Notes: generated by a model not told the origin, from the letters alone. Shown: positions 17,562 through 27,745, numbered from the stretch's first letter. The stretch is DNA of 64,000 nt from Actinomycetospora endophytica (GCF_021026375.1 NZ_JAJNDB010000001.1:1364001-1428000), one strand, 5' to 3'. Numbers and translations: made by a program.

Positions 17562-19196
17562 GTGCGATGCGTGGTCACCGGTGCGACCGGCTACATCGGC
17601 GGGCGACTCGCCCCGCGGCTCGTGGCCGAGGGCCACACGGTGCGGTGCGTGGTGCGCACCCCCGCGAAGATGAAGGACATCCCGTGGGCGCAGCAGGACG
17701 GGGTCGAGACCGTCCGGGGCGACGTGCTCGACCCGGACGCGATGCGGGACGCCTGCGAGGGCGCCGACGTCCTCTACTACCTCGTCCACTCGCTGTCCGA
17801 GTCCGGGTTCGCCGAGGTCGACCGGCACGCCGCGCTCATCACCGCCGAGGCCGCCCGGAAGGCCGGGGTGGGCCGCGTCGTCTACCTGGGCGGCATCCAC
17901 CCGGAGGGCGTCGAGCTCTCCGAGCACCTCTCGTCGCGGACCGAGGTCGGCGAGATCTTCCTGCGCTCCGGGGTCCCGACGGCCGTGCTGCAGGCCGCCG
18001 TGATCCTCGGCTCGGGCTCGGCGAGCTTCGAGATGCTGCGCTACCTCACCGAGCGGTTGCCGGTGATGCTGACGCCGTCGTGGGTGCACCACCGCGTCCA
18101 GCCGATCGCCATCCGCGACGTGCTGCACTACCTGACCCAGGTGGTCCATCTCCCGGCCGACGTGAACCGGACCTTCGACATCGGCGGGCCCGACGTCCTG
18201 ACCTACCTGCAGATGATGGAGGGGTTCGCCCAGGTCGAGGGGCTGCCGCGGCGCACGATGCTGCCCGTCCCGGTGCTGACGCCGCGCCTGTCGTCGCACT
18301 GGGTCAACCTCGTGACGCCGGTCCCGCGGTCGACGGCGGTCCCGCTGATCGACTCGCTGGTCCACGAGGTGGTGGCCGCCGAGTCGGACATCGACTCCTA
18401 CGTCGACCCGCCCGCCGCGGGCCTGACCGGCTTCCGTACCGCGGTCGACCTGGCGCTCACCCGGATCCGCGAGGGTCAGGTGGAGACCCGGTGGTCGGGG
18501 GCCAACGCGCGCTACGCCCCGTCGGAGCCGATGCCGTCCGACCTGCTGCCCTCCGACCCGGACTGGGCGGGCGGCACCGTCTACACCGACGTGCGGGAGC
18601 GCGGGTGCGCGGCGCCCGCCGAGTCGCTGTGGCACGTCGTCGTCGGGATCGGCGGGGAGCGCGGCTGGTACTCGTTCCCGCTCGGCTGGCGGGTCCGCGG
18701 GATCCTGGACCGCCTGGTCGGCGGGGTGGGTCTGCGCCGCGGCCGGCGCGACGCGAACGCCCTGCAGGTCGGCGACGCGCTCGACTGGTGGCGCGTGGAG
18801 GAGCAGGTCGAGGGCACCGCCGCCGCGCCCGACTCGGTCCCGGACCTCGAGGAGGGTGAGTACCTGCTGCGCCTGCGCGCGGAGATGAAGGCGCCCGGGC
18901 TCGCGTGGCTGGAGCTGCGGGTCGCCCCGCGCGGGAACGGCTCGCTCTACCGGCAGCGGGCCGTCTTCCTACCGCGCGGGCTCGCCGGGCATGCCTACTG
19001 GTGGGCGATCGCCCCGTTCCACGTCCTGGTGTTCGGGGACATGGAGCGGCGGATCGTCGCGGCGGCCGAACTCGAGGAGGGGAGCGGCCCGCTGGCCGTT
19101 CCCGACGACGGGCGCGGCCCGGTGGCCGCATGGCGCCGGCACCGTCGGGACCGGGCCGTGCGGGATGCGGCGAAGGCGAGGCCTGCGGCCATGTGA
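17562..19196 (+). CDS. NAD(P)-binding SDR protein with C-terminal DUF2867 domain
   Basis: A 544-residue two-domain protein. Residues 1-300 are an atypical extended SDR/NmrA-like Rossmann domain that begins RCVVTGATGYIGGRLAPRL, with the dinucleotide motif GATGYIGG. Typical later segments are ADVLYYLVHSL and VVYLGGIHPEG. Residues 330-520 are a DUF2867-type domain with WHVVVGIGGERGWYSFPLGW, LDWWRVEEQV and a closing AYWWAIAPFHVLVFGDM. This fusion is common in actinobacteria; the substrate is not known. The stop TGA lies inside the 46-bp palindrome. The GTG start is 6 nt after a weak -10 (GACGAT). Confidence 0.8.
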   Translation: MRCVVTGATGYIGGRLAPRLVAEGHTVRCVVRTPAKMKDIPWAQQDGVETVRGDVLDPDAMRDACEGADVLYYLVHSLSESGFAEVDRHAALITAEAARKAGVGRVVYLGGIHPEGVELSEHLSSRTEVGEIFLRSGVPTAVLQAAVILGSGSASFEMLRYLTERLPVMLTPSWVHHRVQPIAIRDVLHYLTQVVHLPADVNRTFDIGGPDVLTYLQMMEGFAQVEGLPRRTMLPVPVLTPRLSSHWVNLVTPVPRSTAVPLIDSLVHEVVAAESDIDSYVDPPAAGLTGFRTAVDLALTRIREGQVETRWSGANARYAPSEPMPSDLLPSDPDWAGGTVYTDVRERGCAAPAESLWHVVVGIGGERGWYSFPLGWRVRGILDRLVGGVGLRRGRRDANALQVGDALDWWRVEEQVEGTAAAPDSVPDLEEGEYLLRLRAEMKAPGLAWLELRVAPRGNGSLYRQRAVFLPRGLAGHAYWWAIAPFHVLVFGDMERRIVAAAELEEGSGPLAVPDDGRGPVAAWRRHRRDRAVRDAAKARPAAM

Positions 19197-19235
19197 ACGC
19201 TCTTGGTCGTCCCAGCGACCAAAAGCGTTCACATG
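19190..19235. repeat. 46-bp palindromic intergenic element, copy 2
   Basis: The same length and design as the element at 7081-7126: the outer arms are CATGTGAACGC and GCGTTCACATG, with TTGGTCGT and a CGACCAA-type arm inside. It includes the TGA of the upstream gene and ends 2 bp before the stop of the convergent aldo/keto reductase gene. Confidence 0.75.
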
Positions 19236-19237
19236 CG

Positions 19238-20206
<969 letters not shown>

Positions 20207-20258
20207 TCACCCCGCCGCTGCCACTGAAGTGACACCTCACCGTGTCAGTTCCCGCAGG

Positions 20259-21704
20259 TCACAGGCGTGCCGGCGTCGCCTCCTCGGCGAACAGATCGGA
20301 CACCCGGTCCGCCGTCGCCCGGGCGCGGGCAGTGGTGGCCAGGACGCCGATCACCCCGATGAGCAGCGTCGCCGCCGCGACCACCCACCACGCCGTCGAG
20401 ATGCCGGTCTCGATGACGGCCGCGCCGGCGACGATCGTGCCGCTCACGGCCACCCCGAGGGACTGGCCGATCTGGCGGCTCGTCGAGGCGACCGCGGCGG
20501 CCACCCCGGCCTGGCTGCGGGGCATGCCGCTGACCGCGGTGTTGGTGATCGGCGGGTTCACCAGGCCGAAGCCGACCCCGTAGACGCCGTAGGCGACCAG
20601 CAGCACCCACAACGGCGTCGTGGGACCGCTCAGCGCGATGACGACCGCGACCGCCGTCGTCGTGACCCCCGCGACGACGAGCGACGGGCGCGGCCCCCGG
20701 GAGGCGACCAGTCGGCCGGACAGCGGCGCGCAGATCGTCGCGGTGACCGCCGCGGGCAGCAGCGCCAGCCCGGCGTGCAGAGCGGAGAGGCCGCGGACGT
20801 CCTGCAGGTAGAGCGTCGAGAGGAAGAGGAACGAGCCGAACGCCGCGAAGGCGCAGACCGCCACGACCGTCGCCGACGAGAACGGCACGCTGGAGAAGAA
20901 CCGCAGCTCGATCAGCGGCTCGCGCCGGCGGCGCTCCCACACCAGCAGCGCGACCAGCGAGACGAGGGCCAGCCCGCCGAGCCCGACGATGAGCGGCGAG
21001 CCCCAGCCGAGTCGGGTCCCCTCGATCACGCCGGTCACCACCGAGGCGAGCAGGACGACGACGAGCACCTGACCGACCGGGTCGGGACGGCGGGCGTGCG
21101 GCGCCCGGGACTCCGGGACGTACCGCGCGGTCGCCGCGATGGCGACCAGGACCACCGGGACGTTCACCCAGAAGATCGCGCGCCAGCCCACGGTCTCGGT
21201 GAGCACGCCGCCGAGGACCGGTCCGAGCCCGAGCGAGATGCCGACCACCGAGCCCCAGATGCCGATCGCGCGCGCCCGCTCCCGGGGGTCGGTGAAGACG
21301 TTGGTGACGATCGACATCGCGACCGGGTTGAGCATCGTCCCGCCGAGACCCTGGACCGCCCGCGCGCCGATGAGCCAACCGATCGAGGGCGCCAGGCTGC
21401 ACAGCAACGAGCCCAGACCGAACAGCGCGAGCCCGACCTGGAAGGTCCGATTGCGGCCGACCCGGTCACCCGTCGCGCCGGCCAGCATGAGGAAGCAGGC
21501 GAGCACCAGGGTGTAGGCGTCGACGGTCCACTGCAGGCTGGTGATCGACGCCCCGAGGTCGGTCCGGATCACCGGCAGCGCGACGTTGACGATGGTGTTG
21601 TCCATCGAGACGACGAGCAGGCTCGTGCAACAGATCAGGAGCACGAGGATCCGGCGGCGCAGGGTCGACGTGTCCTGCCGGTCCAGGTCGTTGCGCACGC
21701 TCAC
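20259..21704 (-). CDS. MFS drug transporter, DHA2 (14-helix) type
   Basis: A 481-residue proton-driven exporter. The first helix carries LLICCTSLLVVSMDNTIVNV followed by ALPVIRTDLGAS, the DHA2 motif. The loop between helices 2 and 3 has GDRVGRNRTFQVG, and helix 5 has GSVVGISLGLGPVLGGVLTE. A central linker and eight further helices follow, giving about 14 in all. Such pumps expel dyes, antiseptics or antibiotics; the specific cargo is not known. The start is GTG at 21704, or at 21698 two codons later. It is divergent from the SHS-type transporter gene, with a promoter between them. Confidence 0.85.
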   Translation of the reverse strand: MSVRNDLDRQDTSTLRRRILVLLICCTSLLVVSMDNTIVNVALPVIRTDLGASITSLQWTVDAYTLVLACFLMLAGATGDRVGRNRTFQVGLALFGLGSLLCSLAPSIGWLIGARAVQGLGGTMLNPVAMSIVTNVFTDPRERARAIGIWGSVVGISLGLGPVLGGVLTETVGWRAIFWVNVPVVLVAIAATARYVPESRAPHARRPDPVGQVLVVVLLASVVTGVIEGTRLGWGSPLIVGLGGLALVSLVALLVWERRRREPLIELRFFSSVPFSSATVVAVCAFAAFGSFLFLSTLYLQDVRGLSALHAGLALLPAAVTATICAPLSGRLVASRGPRPSLVVAGVTTTAVAVVIALSGPTTPLWVLLVAYGVYGVGFGLVNPPITNTAVSGMPRSQAGVAAAVASTSRQIGQSLGVAVSGTIVAGAAVIETGISTAWWVVAAATLLIGVIGVLATTARARATADRVSDLFAEEATPARL

Positions 21705-21783
21705 GAGCGTAGGCCGCCAGGCACGGCCGCTGGGTGTGAGACGGAGCGAACCCGGACGCTGCGTGACCAACCGGACGTCCGGC

Positions 21784-21812
21784 GTGACGATGGTGCTTGC
21801 ACGGCCTAAATT
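21784..21812 (+). promoter_or_regulatory. promoter of the SHS-type transporter gene
   Basis: -35 GTGACG (21784-21789), a 17-bp spacer and -10 TAAATT (21807-21812) are followed 8 nt later by the ATG at 21821. There is no Shine-Dalgarno, so the transcript is probably leaderless. Confidence 0.5.
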
Positions 21813-21820
21813 CCTCCGGC

Positions 21821-23074
21821 ATGGCGGCTCCCGGACTGTTCGAGCAGGCACGCGGGCTGACCCGCGAGCAGCGCAACGCCTTCCTGGCCGCGTGGCTCGG
21901 CTGGGCGATGGACGCGTTCGACTACTTCCTCGTCGTCTTCGTGGTCTCCGACATCGCCAAGGAGTTCGGGGAGTCCACGACGACGGTGGCGTTCCTGGCC
22001 ACGGCCACGCTCATCGCGCGGCCGATCGGTGCGCTCGGGTTCGGGATCTGGGCCGACAAGAAGGGCCGCCGCATCCCGCTGATGGTCGACGTCCTCTTCT
22101 ACTCGGCGATGGAGGTGCTCTCCGGCTTCGCGCCGACGTTCACGGTCCTGATCGTCCTGCGCTTCCTGTTCGGCCTCGGCATGGGCGGCGAGTGGGGCCT
22201 GGGCGCCTCGCTGGCCCTGGAGAAGATCCCGCCGGAGAAGCGGGGCTTCTGGTCCGGGCTGCTGCAGCAGGGCTACCCGGTGGGCTACCTGCTCGCGACG
22301 CTCGCCAACTTCGCGGTCACCCCGTACCTCGGCTGGCGCTGGCTGTTCGTGCTCGGCGCGATCCCCGCGCTCATCGCGTTCCTCATCCGCACCCGGGTCG
22401 GCGAGTCCGAGGCGTGGGAGCGGACCCAGGAACGGGTCCAGCTCACGCAGGTCGGTCCGGGCCAGGTCTTCCTGCAGCCGAAGGTGCTCCGGCGGTTCCT
22501 CTACCTGATCGTGCTCATGACGCTGTTCAACTTCATGAGCCACGGGACCCAGGACTACGTGCCGACGTTCCTCAAGCAGGACTTCCACGCCGGCACGGGC
22601 ACCGTCACGCTGATCGCGATCATCTACAACGTCGGCGCCATCCTCGGTGGGGCCTACTTCGGAGCGCTCTCGGAACGGGTCGGCCGCCGGCGGACGGCCG
22701 CGTTCTGCGCGATCCTCGGCATCCCGGTGGCATTCCTGTTCGCCTACTCGACGGTGCTGGGGCTGGTCACGCTCGGCGCGTTCCTGCTGCAGATCGTGGT
22801 GCAGGGCGGCTGGGGCGTCGTGCCCGCGCACCTCACCGAGCTCTCCCCCGACGAGGTCCGCGGCTTCTACCCCGGCGTGACCTACCAGCTCGGCAACGCG
22901 TTCGCGGCGTTCGTGCTGCCGATCCAGACCTCGCTCGCGGACAGCCACGGCGGCTCGTTCGCGCTCGCGGCCGTGATCGTCCCGGTCCTGATCCTCACCG
23001 CGGTCGTGCTCCTGATCGGCCCGGAGGCCAAGGGCAAGGTGTTCGGGGCGCGCGAGGAGCAGACCGTCCGGTAG
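21821..23074 (+). CDS. MFS transporter, SHS (sialate/lactate) type
   Basis: A 417-residue transporter with 12 helices. The motif WLGWAMDAFDYFLVVFVVSD in helix 1, GFGIWADKKGRRIPLMVDV between helices 2 and 3, and RFLFGLGMGGEWGLGASLAL in helix 4 identify the SHS family, which includes lactate/pyruvate and sialic acid proton symporters. The substrate here is therefore probably a monocarboxylate, by family inference only. The ATG at 21821 fits a leaderless promoter. The cutA gene begins 7 bp downstream, so the two may share a transcript. Confidence 0.85.
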   Translation: MAAPGLFEQARGLTREQRNAFLAAWLGWAMDAFDYFLVVFVVSDIAKEFGESTTTVAFLATATLIARPIGALGFGIWADKKGRRIPLMVDVLFYSAMEVLSGFAPTFTVLIVLRFLFGLGMGGEWGLGASLALEKIPPEKRGFWSGLLQQGYPVGYLLATLANFAVTPYLGWRWLFVLGAIPALIAFLIRTRVGESEAWERTQERVQLTQVGPGQVFLQPKVLRRFLYLIVLMTLFNFMSHGTQDYVPTFLKQDFHAGTGTVTLIAIIYNVGAILGGAYFGALSERVGRRRTAAFCAILGIPVAFLFAYSTVLGLVTLGAFLLQIVVQGGWGVVPAHLTELSPDEVRGFYPGVTYQLGNAFAAFVLPIQTSLADSHGGSFALAAVIVPVLILTAVVLLIGPEAKGKVFGAREEQTVR

Positions 23075-23081
23075 GACTCCG

Positions 23082-23438
23082 GTGGTGACCGCTTCTCCCG
23101 GAACCGACACCGTCGTCGTCGTCACCACCACCGACTCCGACGCCGAGGCCGAGCGCCTCGCCCGCGGCCTGGTCGACGCACACCTGGCCGCGTGCGTCCA
23201 GATCGTCGGCCCGGTCCGCAGCGCCTTCCGGTGGGAGGGCGCGGTGTCGGTCGAGACCGAGTGGCAGCTGGTGGCGAAGACGGCCGCCGACCGGGTCGAC
23301 GACCTCACCGCCTGGATCGCCGCCGAGCACTCCTACGACGTGCCCGAGGTGATCGCGCTGCCCGTCGTGGGCGGCCATGCGCCGTACCTGGGGTGGGTGA
23401 TCGAGGAGACGCAGCGCGAGGGGGCCCCGGACGCTTAG
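23082..23438 (+). CDS. cutA: CutA divalent-cation tolerance family protein
   Basis: A 118-residue protein of the CutA1 family, small trimeric ferredoxin-like folds linked to copper tolerance in E. coli and structurally akin to PII proteins. The hallmarks are VVVTTTDSDAEAERLARGLVDAHLAACVQIVGPVRSAFRW with the conserved Cys, and HSYDVPEVIALPVVGGHAPYLGWVIEET. The true cellular role is uncertain. It starts with GTG 7 bp after the SHS transporter and overlaps at its stop with the -10 of the next gene. Confidence 0.9.
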   Translation: MVTASPGTDTVVVVTTTDSDAEAERLARGLVDAHLAACVQIVGPVRSAFRWEGAVSVETEWQLVAKTAADRVDDLTAWIAAEHSYDVPEVIALPVVGGHAPYLGWVIEETQREGAPDA

Positions 23439-23449
23439 CCTGGACAACG

Positions 23450-24703
23450 ATGTCCGTATCGACGAGTGCCGTCGCCACCGGCCTGCAGCGCGGGGACCCG
23501 GGGTTCCGGCGGATCTCGGTCGGGCTCTTCTTCGCCGGGTTCACGACGTTCGCGCTGCTCTACGCGACCCAGCCGCTGCTGCCGACCCTCGTCGACGTGT
23601 TCGGAGTGTCGCCGGGCGCGGCGTCGCTGTCGGTCTCGGTGACGACCGGCGGCCTCGCGATCGCGATCATCCCGGCGTCGGCGGTGTCCGAGCGGTGGGG
23701 CCGGCGGCCGGTGATGCTGTGGTCGCTGCTGGGCGCGGTGGTGTTCGGGCTGGCTGCGGCCGTGGCGCCGTCGTTCGGGCTGCTGCTGGTGCTGCGGGCA
23801 CTCGAGGGGGTCGCGCTCGCCGGGCTGCCCGCCGTCGGCATGGCCTACCTCGCGGACGAGATCGACGCGGGCCACCTCGGCGGGGCGATGGGGCTCTACA
23901 TCGCGGGCAACTCGGTCGGCGGGTTCGGCGGGCGGATCGTGGTCAGCGCGATCGGGGACCTGTCCGGCTCCTGGCGGGCCGCCCTCGGCGGGATCGCCGT
24001 GGTCTCGGGGCTCTGCCTGGTCGTGTTCTGGCTGGTGCTGCCGGCGTCCCGGCGGTTCACCCCGAGCCCGGTGGCGGTGCGGGAGCTGGCCGGCGAGGTG
24101 GTGAGCCACCTGCGCGACCCGGTGCTGCGGCGGCTGTTCGCGATCGGCCTGCTGCTGATGGGCACGTTCGTGTGCGCCTACAACTTCGTGGCGTTCCGGC
24201 TGCTCGGCCCGCCGTTCTCGCTGCCGGACCTGATCGTCGGGTTCGTCTTCGTGCTCTACGCCGCCGGGACCGTCACCTCGACCGCCGCGGGCCGGCTCTC
24301 GGCACGGTGGGGGACCCGCACGACGGTGCTGGTCGCGGCCGGGGTGGCCGCGCTCGGAGCGGTCGCCATGCTCGCGCCGGTGCTGGCGCTGGTGATCGGC
24401 GGGCTCGCGCTGCTGACGGTGGGGTTCTTCGCCGGGCATGCGGTGGCGTCGGCGGCGGTCGGGCGGCGGGCGACGCACGGGCGCGCGGTGGCGTCGGGGA
24501 TGTACCTGTTCAGCTACTACGTGGGCTCGTCGGTCGGCGGCACGCTCGGCGGGGTGGTGTTCGGGGCGGCGGGCTGGTCGGCGACGGTGGGCTTCCTCGT
24601 CGCGCTGCTCGCGCTGGCCGCCGTCGTCGTGGCGGGGCTGCGCGGAGCCGCTGCGCGAGGGGAGCCCGCCGTTTCCGAGCGAAGGGCACCTTCGCTCGAA
24701 TAG
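23450..24703 (+). CDS. MFS transporter, YnfM-like
   Basis: A 417-residue transporter with 12 helices. The start ISVGLFFAGFTTFALLYATQPLLPTLVDVFGVSPGAASLSVS, the SERWGRRPVMLWSLL loop and RALEGVALAGLPAVGMAYLADEI match the YnfM/arabinose-efflux-like group. The substrate is unknown. ATG at 23450 lies 8 nt after TAGCCT (23436-23441), which contains the cutA stop. The last codons, ending in SERRAPSLE, are encoded by the left hairpin of the 54-bp repeat element, which also supplies the TAG stop. The original C-terminus has probably been extended by the element. Confidence 0.8.
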   Translation: MSVSTSAVATGLQRGDPGFRRISVGLFFAGFTTFALLYATQPLLPTLVDVFGVSPGAASLSVSVTTGGLAIAIIPASAVSERWGRRPVMLWSLLGAVVFGLAAAVAPSFGLLLVLRALEGVALAGLPAVGMAYLADEIDAGHLGGAMGLYIAGNSVGGFGGRIVVSAIGDLSGSWRAALGGIAVVSGLCLVVFWLVLPASRRFTPSPVAVRELAGEVVSHLRDPVLRRLFAIGLLLMGTFVCAYNFVAFRLLGPPFSLPDLIVGFVFVLYAAGTVTSTAAGRLSARWGTRTTVLVAAGVAALGAVAMLAPVLALVIGGLALLTVGFFAGHAVASAAVGRRATHGRAVASGMYLFSYYVGSSVGGTLGGVVFGAAGWSATVGFLVALLALAAVVVAGLRGAAARGEPAVSERRAPSLE

Positions 24704-24729
24704 AGCGGCGAGGGGCGCCCTTCGCCGGA
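24676..24729 (+). repeat. 54-bp double-hairpin repeat element, copy 2
   Basis: CGAGCGAAGG-GCA-CCTTCGCTCG (24676-24698) is followed by a second palindrome, CGGCGAGGGGCGCCCTTCGC plus CGG (24706-24728). The same pair of hairpins in the opposite orientation is at 3217-3270. The first hairpin encodes the end of the MFS protein and its stop codon lies 3 nt beyond it. Confidence 0.7.
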
Positions 24730-24764
24730 ACCTCTCGAGCGCCCGATGCGGCAGACTCCACGGC

Positions 24765-25787
24765 ATGGACGGCGCGTCGACCCTCACGGACGACGACCTC
24801 ACGGCTGCCCGCGCCGGGGACGACGCGGCGTTCGAACGGCTCGTCGCACCGCTGCGCCGGGAACTGCACGCGCACTGCTACCGGATGCTCGGCTCCACCC
24901 ACGACGCTGACGACGCGCTGCAGGACGCCCTGCTGCGGGCCTGGCGCGGGATCGCCCGGTTCGAGGGGCGCAGCACGGTGCGGTCGTGGCTCTACACCGT
25001 CGCGACCCGGACCTGCCTGGACCTCGTCGAGGCTCGGCGCAGGCGGGCACTGCCGATGGACCTCGGGCCGTCGTCGTCGGAGCCGGTGCTCGACGACGCC
25101 CCCGCCGGCGAGATGGCCTGGCTGACCCCCTACCCGGACACCGCGCTCGCCGTCGAACAGCGCGAGTCGGTCGAGCTCGCGTTCGTCGCCGCACTCCAGC
25201 ACCTGCCCGGCAACCAGCGCGCGGCGCTGCTGCTCTTCGAGGTGCTCAGCTACTCGGCGGCCGAGATCGCCGCGATGATGGAGACCTCGACGGCCTCGGT
25301 GAACTCCGCGCTCCAGCGGGCCCGGCGCATCGTCGCCGAGCGCGTCCCCCCGGTGTCCCAGCAGCGCACGCTGGCGGACCTCGACGACGCCCGGCTGCGT
25401 GCCGTCGTCGACGGGTACGCGCGGGCGCTCGAGCGACGCGACGCCGAGGGGCTGGTCTCGCTGCTCACCGACGACGTCACGTGGTCCATGCCCCCGCTGC
25501 CGAGCTGGTACTCCGGGCGCGAGGCGGTCATGGCGTTCGCCCGCGCGGTGCCGCTCGGGGACTGCGGCGAGTGGCGGACCGTGACCACCCGGGCCAACGG
25601 ACAACCCGCCGTCGCGCTCTACCTCGACGGACCCGCGACCCACCGGGACCACGACGACGGCGGCCGCTTCCGCGCCTGGTCGTTGACGGTGCTGACCCTG
25701 CGGGACGGCGCCATCTCGGAACTCACGTCGTTCATCGGACCCGAGGTCTTCCGCGCGCACGGACTGCCATCGGCGCTCGCGGAGTGA
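24765..25787 (+). CDS. RNA polymerase ECF-type sigma factor with C-terminal SnoaL-like domain
   Basis: A 340-residue sigma factor. Region 2 spans about residues 20-90 (LHAHCYRMLGSTHDADDALQ, then LLRAWRGIARFEGRSTVRSW). Region 4 spans about residues 140-190 (LQHLPGNQRAALLLFEVLSY and a helix-turn-helix MMETSTASVNSALQRARRI). The last 120 residues form a SnoaL/NTF2-like domain, which in this ECF group modulates activity in place of a separate anti-sigma factor. It is most like the SigG-type actinobacterial factors. No anti-sigma gene is adjacent. A DUF574 methyltransferase follows 71 bp downstream. The start is ATG at 24765. Confidence 0.85.
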   Translation: MDGASTLTDDDLTAARAGDDAAFERLVAPLRRELHAHCYRMLGSTHDADDALQDALLRAWRGIARFEGRSTVRSWLYTVATRTCLDLVEARRRRALPMDLGPSSSEPVLDDAPAGEMAWLTPYPDTALAVEQRESVELAFVAALQHLPGNQRAALLLFEVLSYSAAEIAAMMETSTASVNSALQRARRIVAERVPPVSQQRTLADLDDARLRAVVDGYARALERRDAEGLVSLLTDDVTWSMPPLPSWYSGREAVMAFARAVPLGDCGEWRTVTTRANGQPAVALYLDGPATHRDHDDGGRFRAWSLTVLTLRDGAISELTSFIGPEVFRAHGLPSALAE

Positions 25788-25858
25788 CCACCCGTCCTCC
25801 CGACGCGGGCTCGACGTCGGAGATCCCAGACTGGACGGCACCGAGGAGAGGGGCGTCG

Positions 25859-26704
25859 ATGGGATCCGACGACGAGGCCGCGCGACCCCGCGTCGGCACC
25901 AACCTGGCCAGCATGCTGACGCTGTCCGAGGTGGGGATCGACTTCGACCGGGCCAACGCCGCCCGGATCTACGACTACTTCCTCGGCGGAGCCCACAACT
26001 TCGCCAGCGACCGCGCCCAGGCCGCCCGGATCGTGGCCGCGAACCCCGACATGCCGCGCGTCTGCCGGGTCAACCGCGACTACCTGGGACGGGTCGTCCG
26101 CTGGTGTGTCGAGGCGGGCATCGACCAGTTCCTCGATCTCGGCTCCGGGGTGCCCACCGTCGGGAACGTCCACGAGATCGCGCTGCGCCTCGCCCCGGGC
26201 GCCCGGATCGCCTACGTCGACTTCGAACCGGTGGCCGTCCAGCACGCCCGGGAGATCACCGAGGGGCTCGACGGCGTCTCGGTCACGCAGGCCGACCTCC
26301 GCCAGCCCGAGGAGGTCCTGCGCGCGCCGACCGTCGCGGGCCTGCTCGACTTCACCCGGCCCGTCGCGGTCCTGGCCATCGCCGTCCTGCACTTCATCGA
26401 CGACGACGTCCCGGCGATCTTCGGCCGGTACCGCGAGGCGCTGAGCCCCGGTAGCGTCCTGGCGATCAACCACGGCAGCTCCGACCAGGACGACCCCGTG
26501 CTCGCCGAGGCGGTCCGCAACATCGAGCGCGGCTACCGCGGCAGCGCGACCCCGGTCGTCCTGCGCGACCGCCGCCAGATCCGCGACCTGCTCACCGGCT
26601 TCGAGCTCGTGCCGCCCGGCCTCGTCGACCCGGTGCACTGGCCCGCGGCCGACCCCGAGGTCGAGCCGATCGGCGCCTACGCCGGCATCGGGCGCCTGCC
26701 CTGA
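25859..26704 (+). CDS. SAM-dependent methyltransferase, DUF574 family
   Basis: A 281-residue protein. The N-terminal ARIYDYFLGGAHNFASDRAQ is the family signature (PF04672), followed by FLDLGSGVPTVGNVHEIA, the S-adenosylmethionine motif I, and AYVDFEPVAVQHAREI. The family is abundant in actinobacteria, usually with unknown substrates. ATG at 25859 has GAGGAGAGGGG upstream. Its last four bases overlap the CTG start of the Nudix gene, so the two are probably translationally coupled. Confidence 0.88.
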   Translation: MGSDDEAARPRVGTNLASMLTLSEVGIDFDRANAARIYDYFLGGAHNFASDRAQAARIVAANPDMPRVCRVNRDYLGRVVRWCVEAGIDQFLDLGSGVPTVGNVHEIALRLAPGARIAYVDFEPVAVQHAREITEGLDGVSVTQADLRQPEEVLRAPTVAGLLDFTRPVAVLAIAVLHFIDDDVPAIFGRYREALSPGSVLAINHGSSDQDDPVLAEAVRNIERGYRGSATPVVLRDRRQIRDLLTGFELVPPGLVDPVHWPAADPEVEPIGAYAGIGRLP

Positions 26705-27171
26705 GCCCCGACGTCAGCTGGACGCCCCCGGACGGTGGGCTGTTCTCGCTGCGGGTCGGGGCGATCCTCGTCCGCCACGGGCGCGTCCTGCTCACCCGGA
26801 CCGACGGCGAGGAGCACTGGTTCCTGCCGGGGGGTCGCGTGAAGCTGGGCGAGCCCGCGGTCGTGGCGCTGCGCCGGGAGATGCACGAGGAGCTCGGCAT
26901 CACGGTGGAGGACGTCCGGATCCGGATCGTCGCGGAGAACTTCTTCGCCCGGCCCGACGGATCGGTCGTCCACGAGCTCGGGCTCTACGGCGAGTGCGCG
27001 GCGGACGGGCTTCCCGACGACGGCGAGTTCGTCGGACCGGAGGGCCCGGGCTCGGTCTTCCGGTGGGCGTCCGCCGGGGAGCTGGCCGGGCTCGACGTGC
27101 GGCCGCGGCCGGTCGCCGACCTGCTCCTCGCGTTGCCCGACCACCCGGTACACCTGCAGTTGGGTCGCTGA
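26701..27171 (+). CDS. Nudix hydrolase with an apparent CTG start
   Basis: A 156-residue protein with a complete Nudix box, GRVKLGEPAVVALRREMHEE plus LGI (about residues 45-67), matching GX5EX7REUXEEXGU. It should hydrolyse a nucleoside diphosphate linked to another group. The only ATG or GTG in this frame near the start lies inside the Nudix box and would remove its first residues. The frame is open upstream to CTG at 26701, which overlaps the preceding stop as CTGA. A non-canonical CTG start with coupling is therefore the best reading. Confidence 0.7.
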   Translation: MSPDVSWTPPDGGLFSLRVGAILVRHGRVLLTRTDGEEHWFLPGGRVKLGEPAVVALRREMHEELGITVEDVRIRIVAENFFARPDGSVVHELGLYGECAADGLPDDGEFVGPEGPGSVFRWASAGELAGLDVRPRPVADLLLALPDHPVHLQLGR

Positions 27172-27182
27172 TCCCGGTCGGT

Positions 27183-27515
27183 TCAGGCACCCGGCCGTTG
27201 GTAGGTGCCGCGAGCATTCCCCGCCACGCGCAGGACGCCCGGCAGATCCACGGCGTCGATCAGCTGAGTGGTCTGCACCGAGTCGAATGCACCGGTGCTG
27301 TTGACGGCGAGGGCCAGCGCGGCCGCGGTACCCGTGTCAGGGACGGAGAAGAGAACGAATCCGTCCTTCTCTCCCATCATGAAGTACAGGGAGTCCAACT
27401 TGCCCCCCACCCCTTCGACCGCCGCGGACACGGCCGACGTGCGGTCCTCGGGTTTCGCCATCATCTTCGCCCACGTCTCGGGGCTGTACGAGAAGAACAT
27501 CGCGAATTTCTGCAT
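27183..27515 (-). CDS. GYD domain protein
   Basis: A 110-residue protein starting MQKFAMFFSYSPETWAKMMA. The later segment VEGVGGKLDSLYFMMGEKDG, then VLFSVPDTGTAAALALAV, matches the GYD family, a small ferredoxin-like fold of unknown function. It has no catalytic residues that can be named. ATG at 27515 has GGAGG 7 nt upstream. It is divergent from trpS with a 371-bp leader region between them. Confidence 0.75.
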   Translation of the reverse strand: MQKFAMFFSYSPETWAKMMAKPEDRTSAVSAAVEGVGGKLDSLYFMMGEKDGFVLFSVPDTGTAAALALAVNSTGAFDSVQTTQLIDAVDLPGVLRVAGNARGTYQRPGA

Positions 27516-27745
27516 GAATCCTCCAGGGTCTCGGTTCGCCGAGTGTGGCCACGGCTCGCACACCAGTCAGTAGGTGAACGGCGGCGGTAGATGCCGGCCG
27601 ACTCGACTCTCCGGCCCAGCGATCCGTCACGAATTCCCCCGCGACGGGGAATCAGCTCGTCCGGTCATTCGGCTCACGAGCCCGGGCTCGCCGTCCGGCT
27701 CGTTCCGGCTGGTCACCGGGCGGGTCCCGGTGGGACAGTCGCCCC

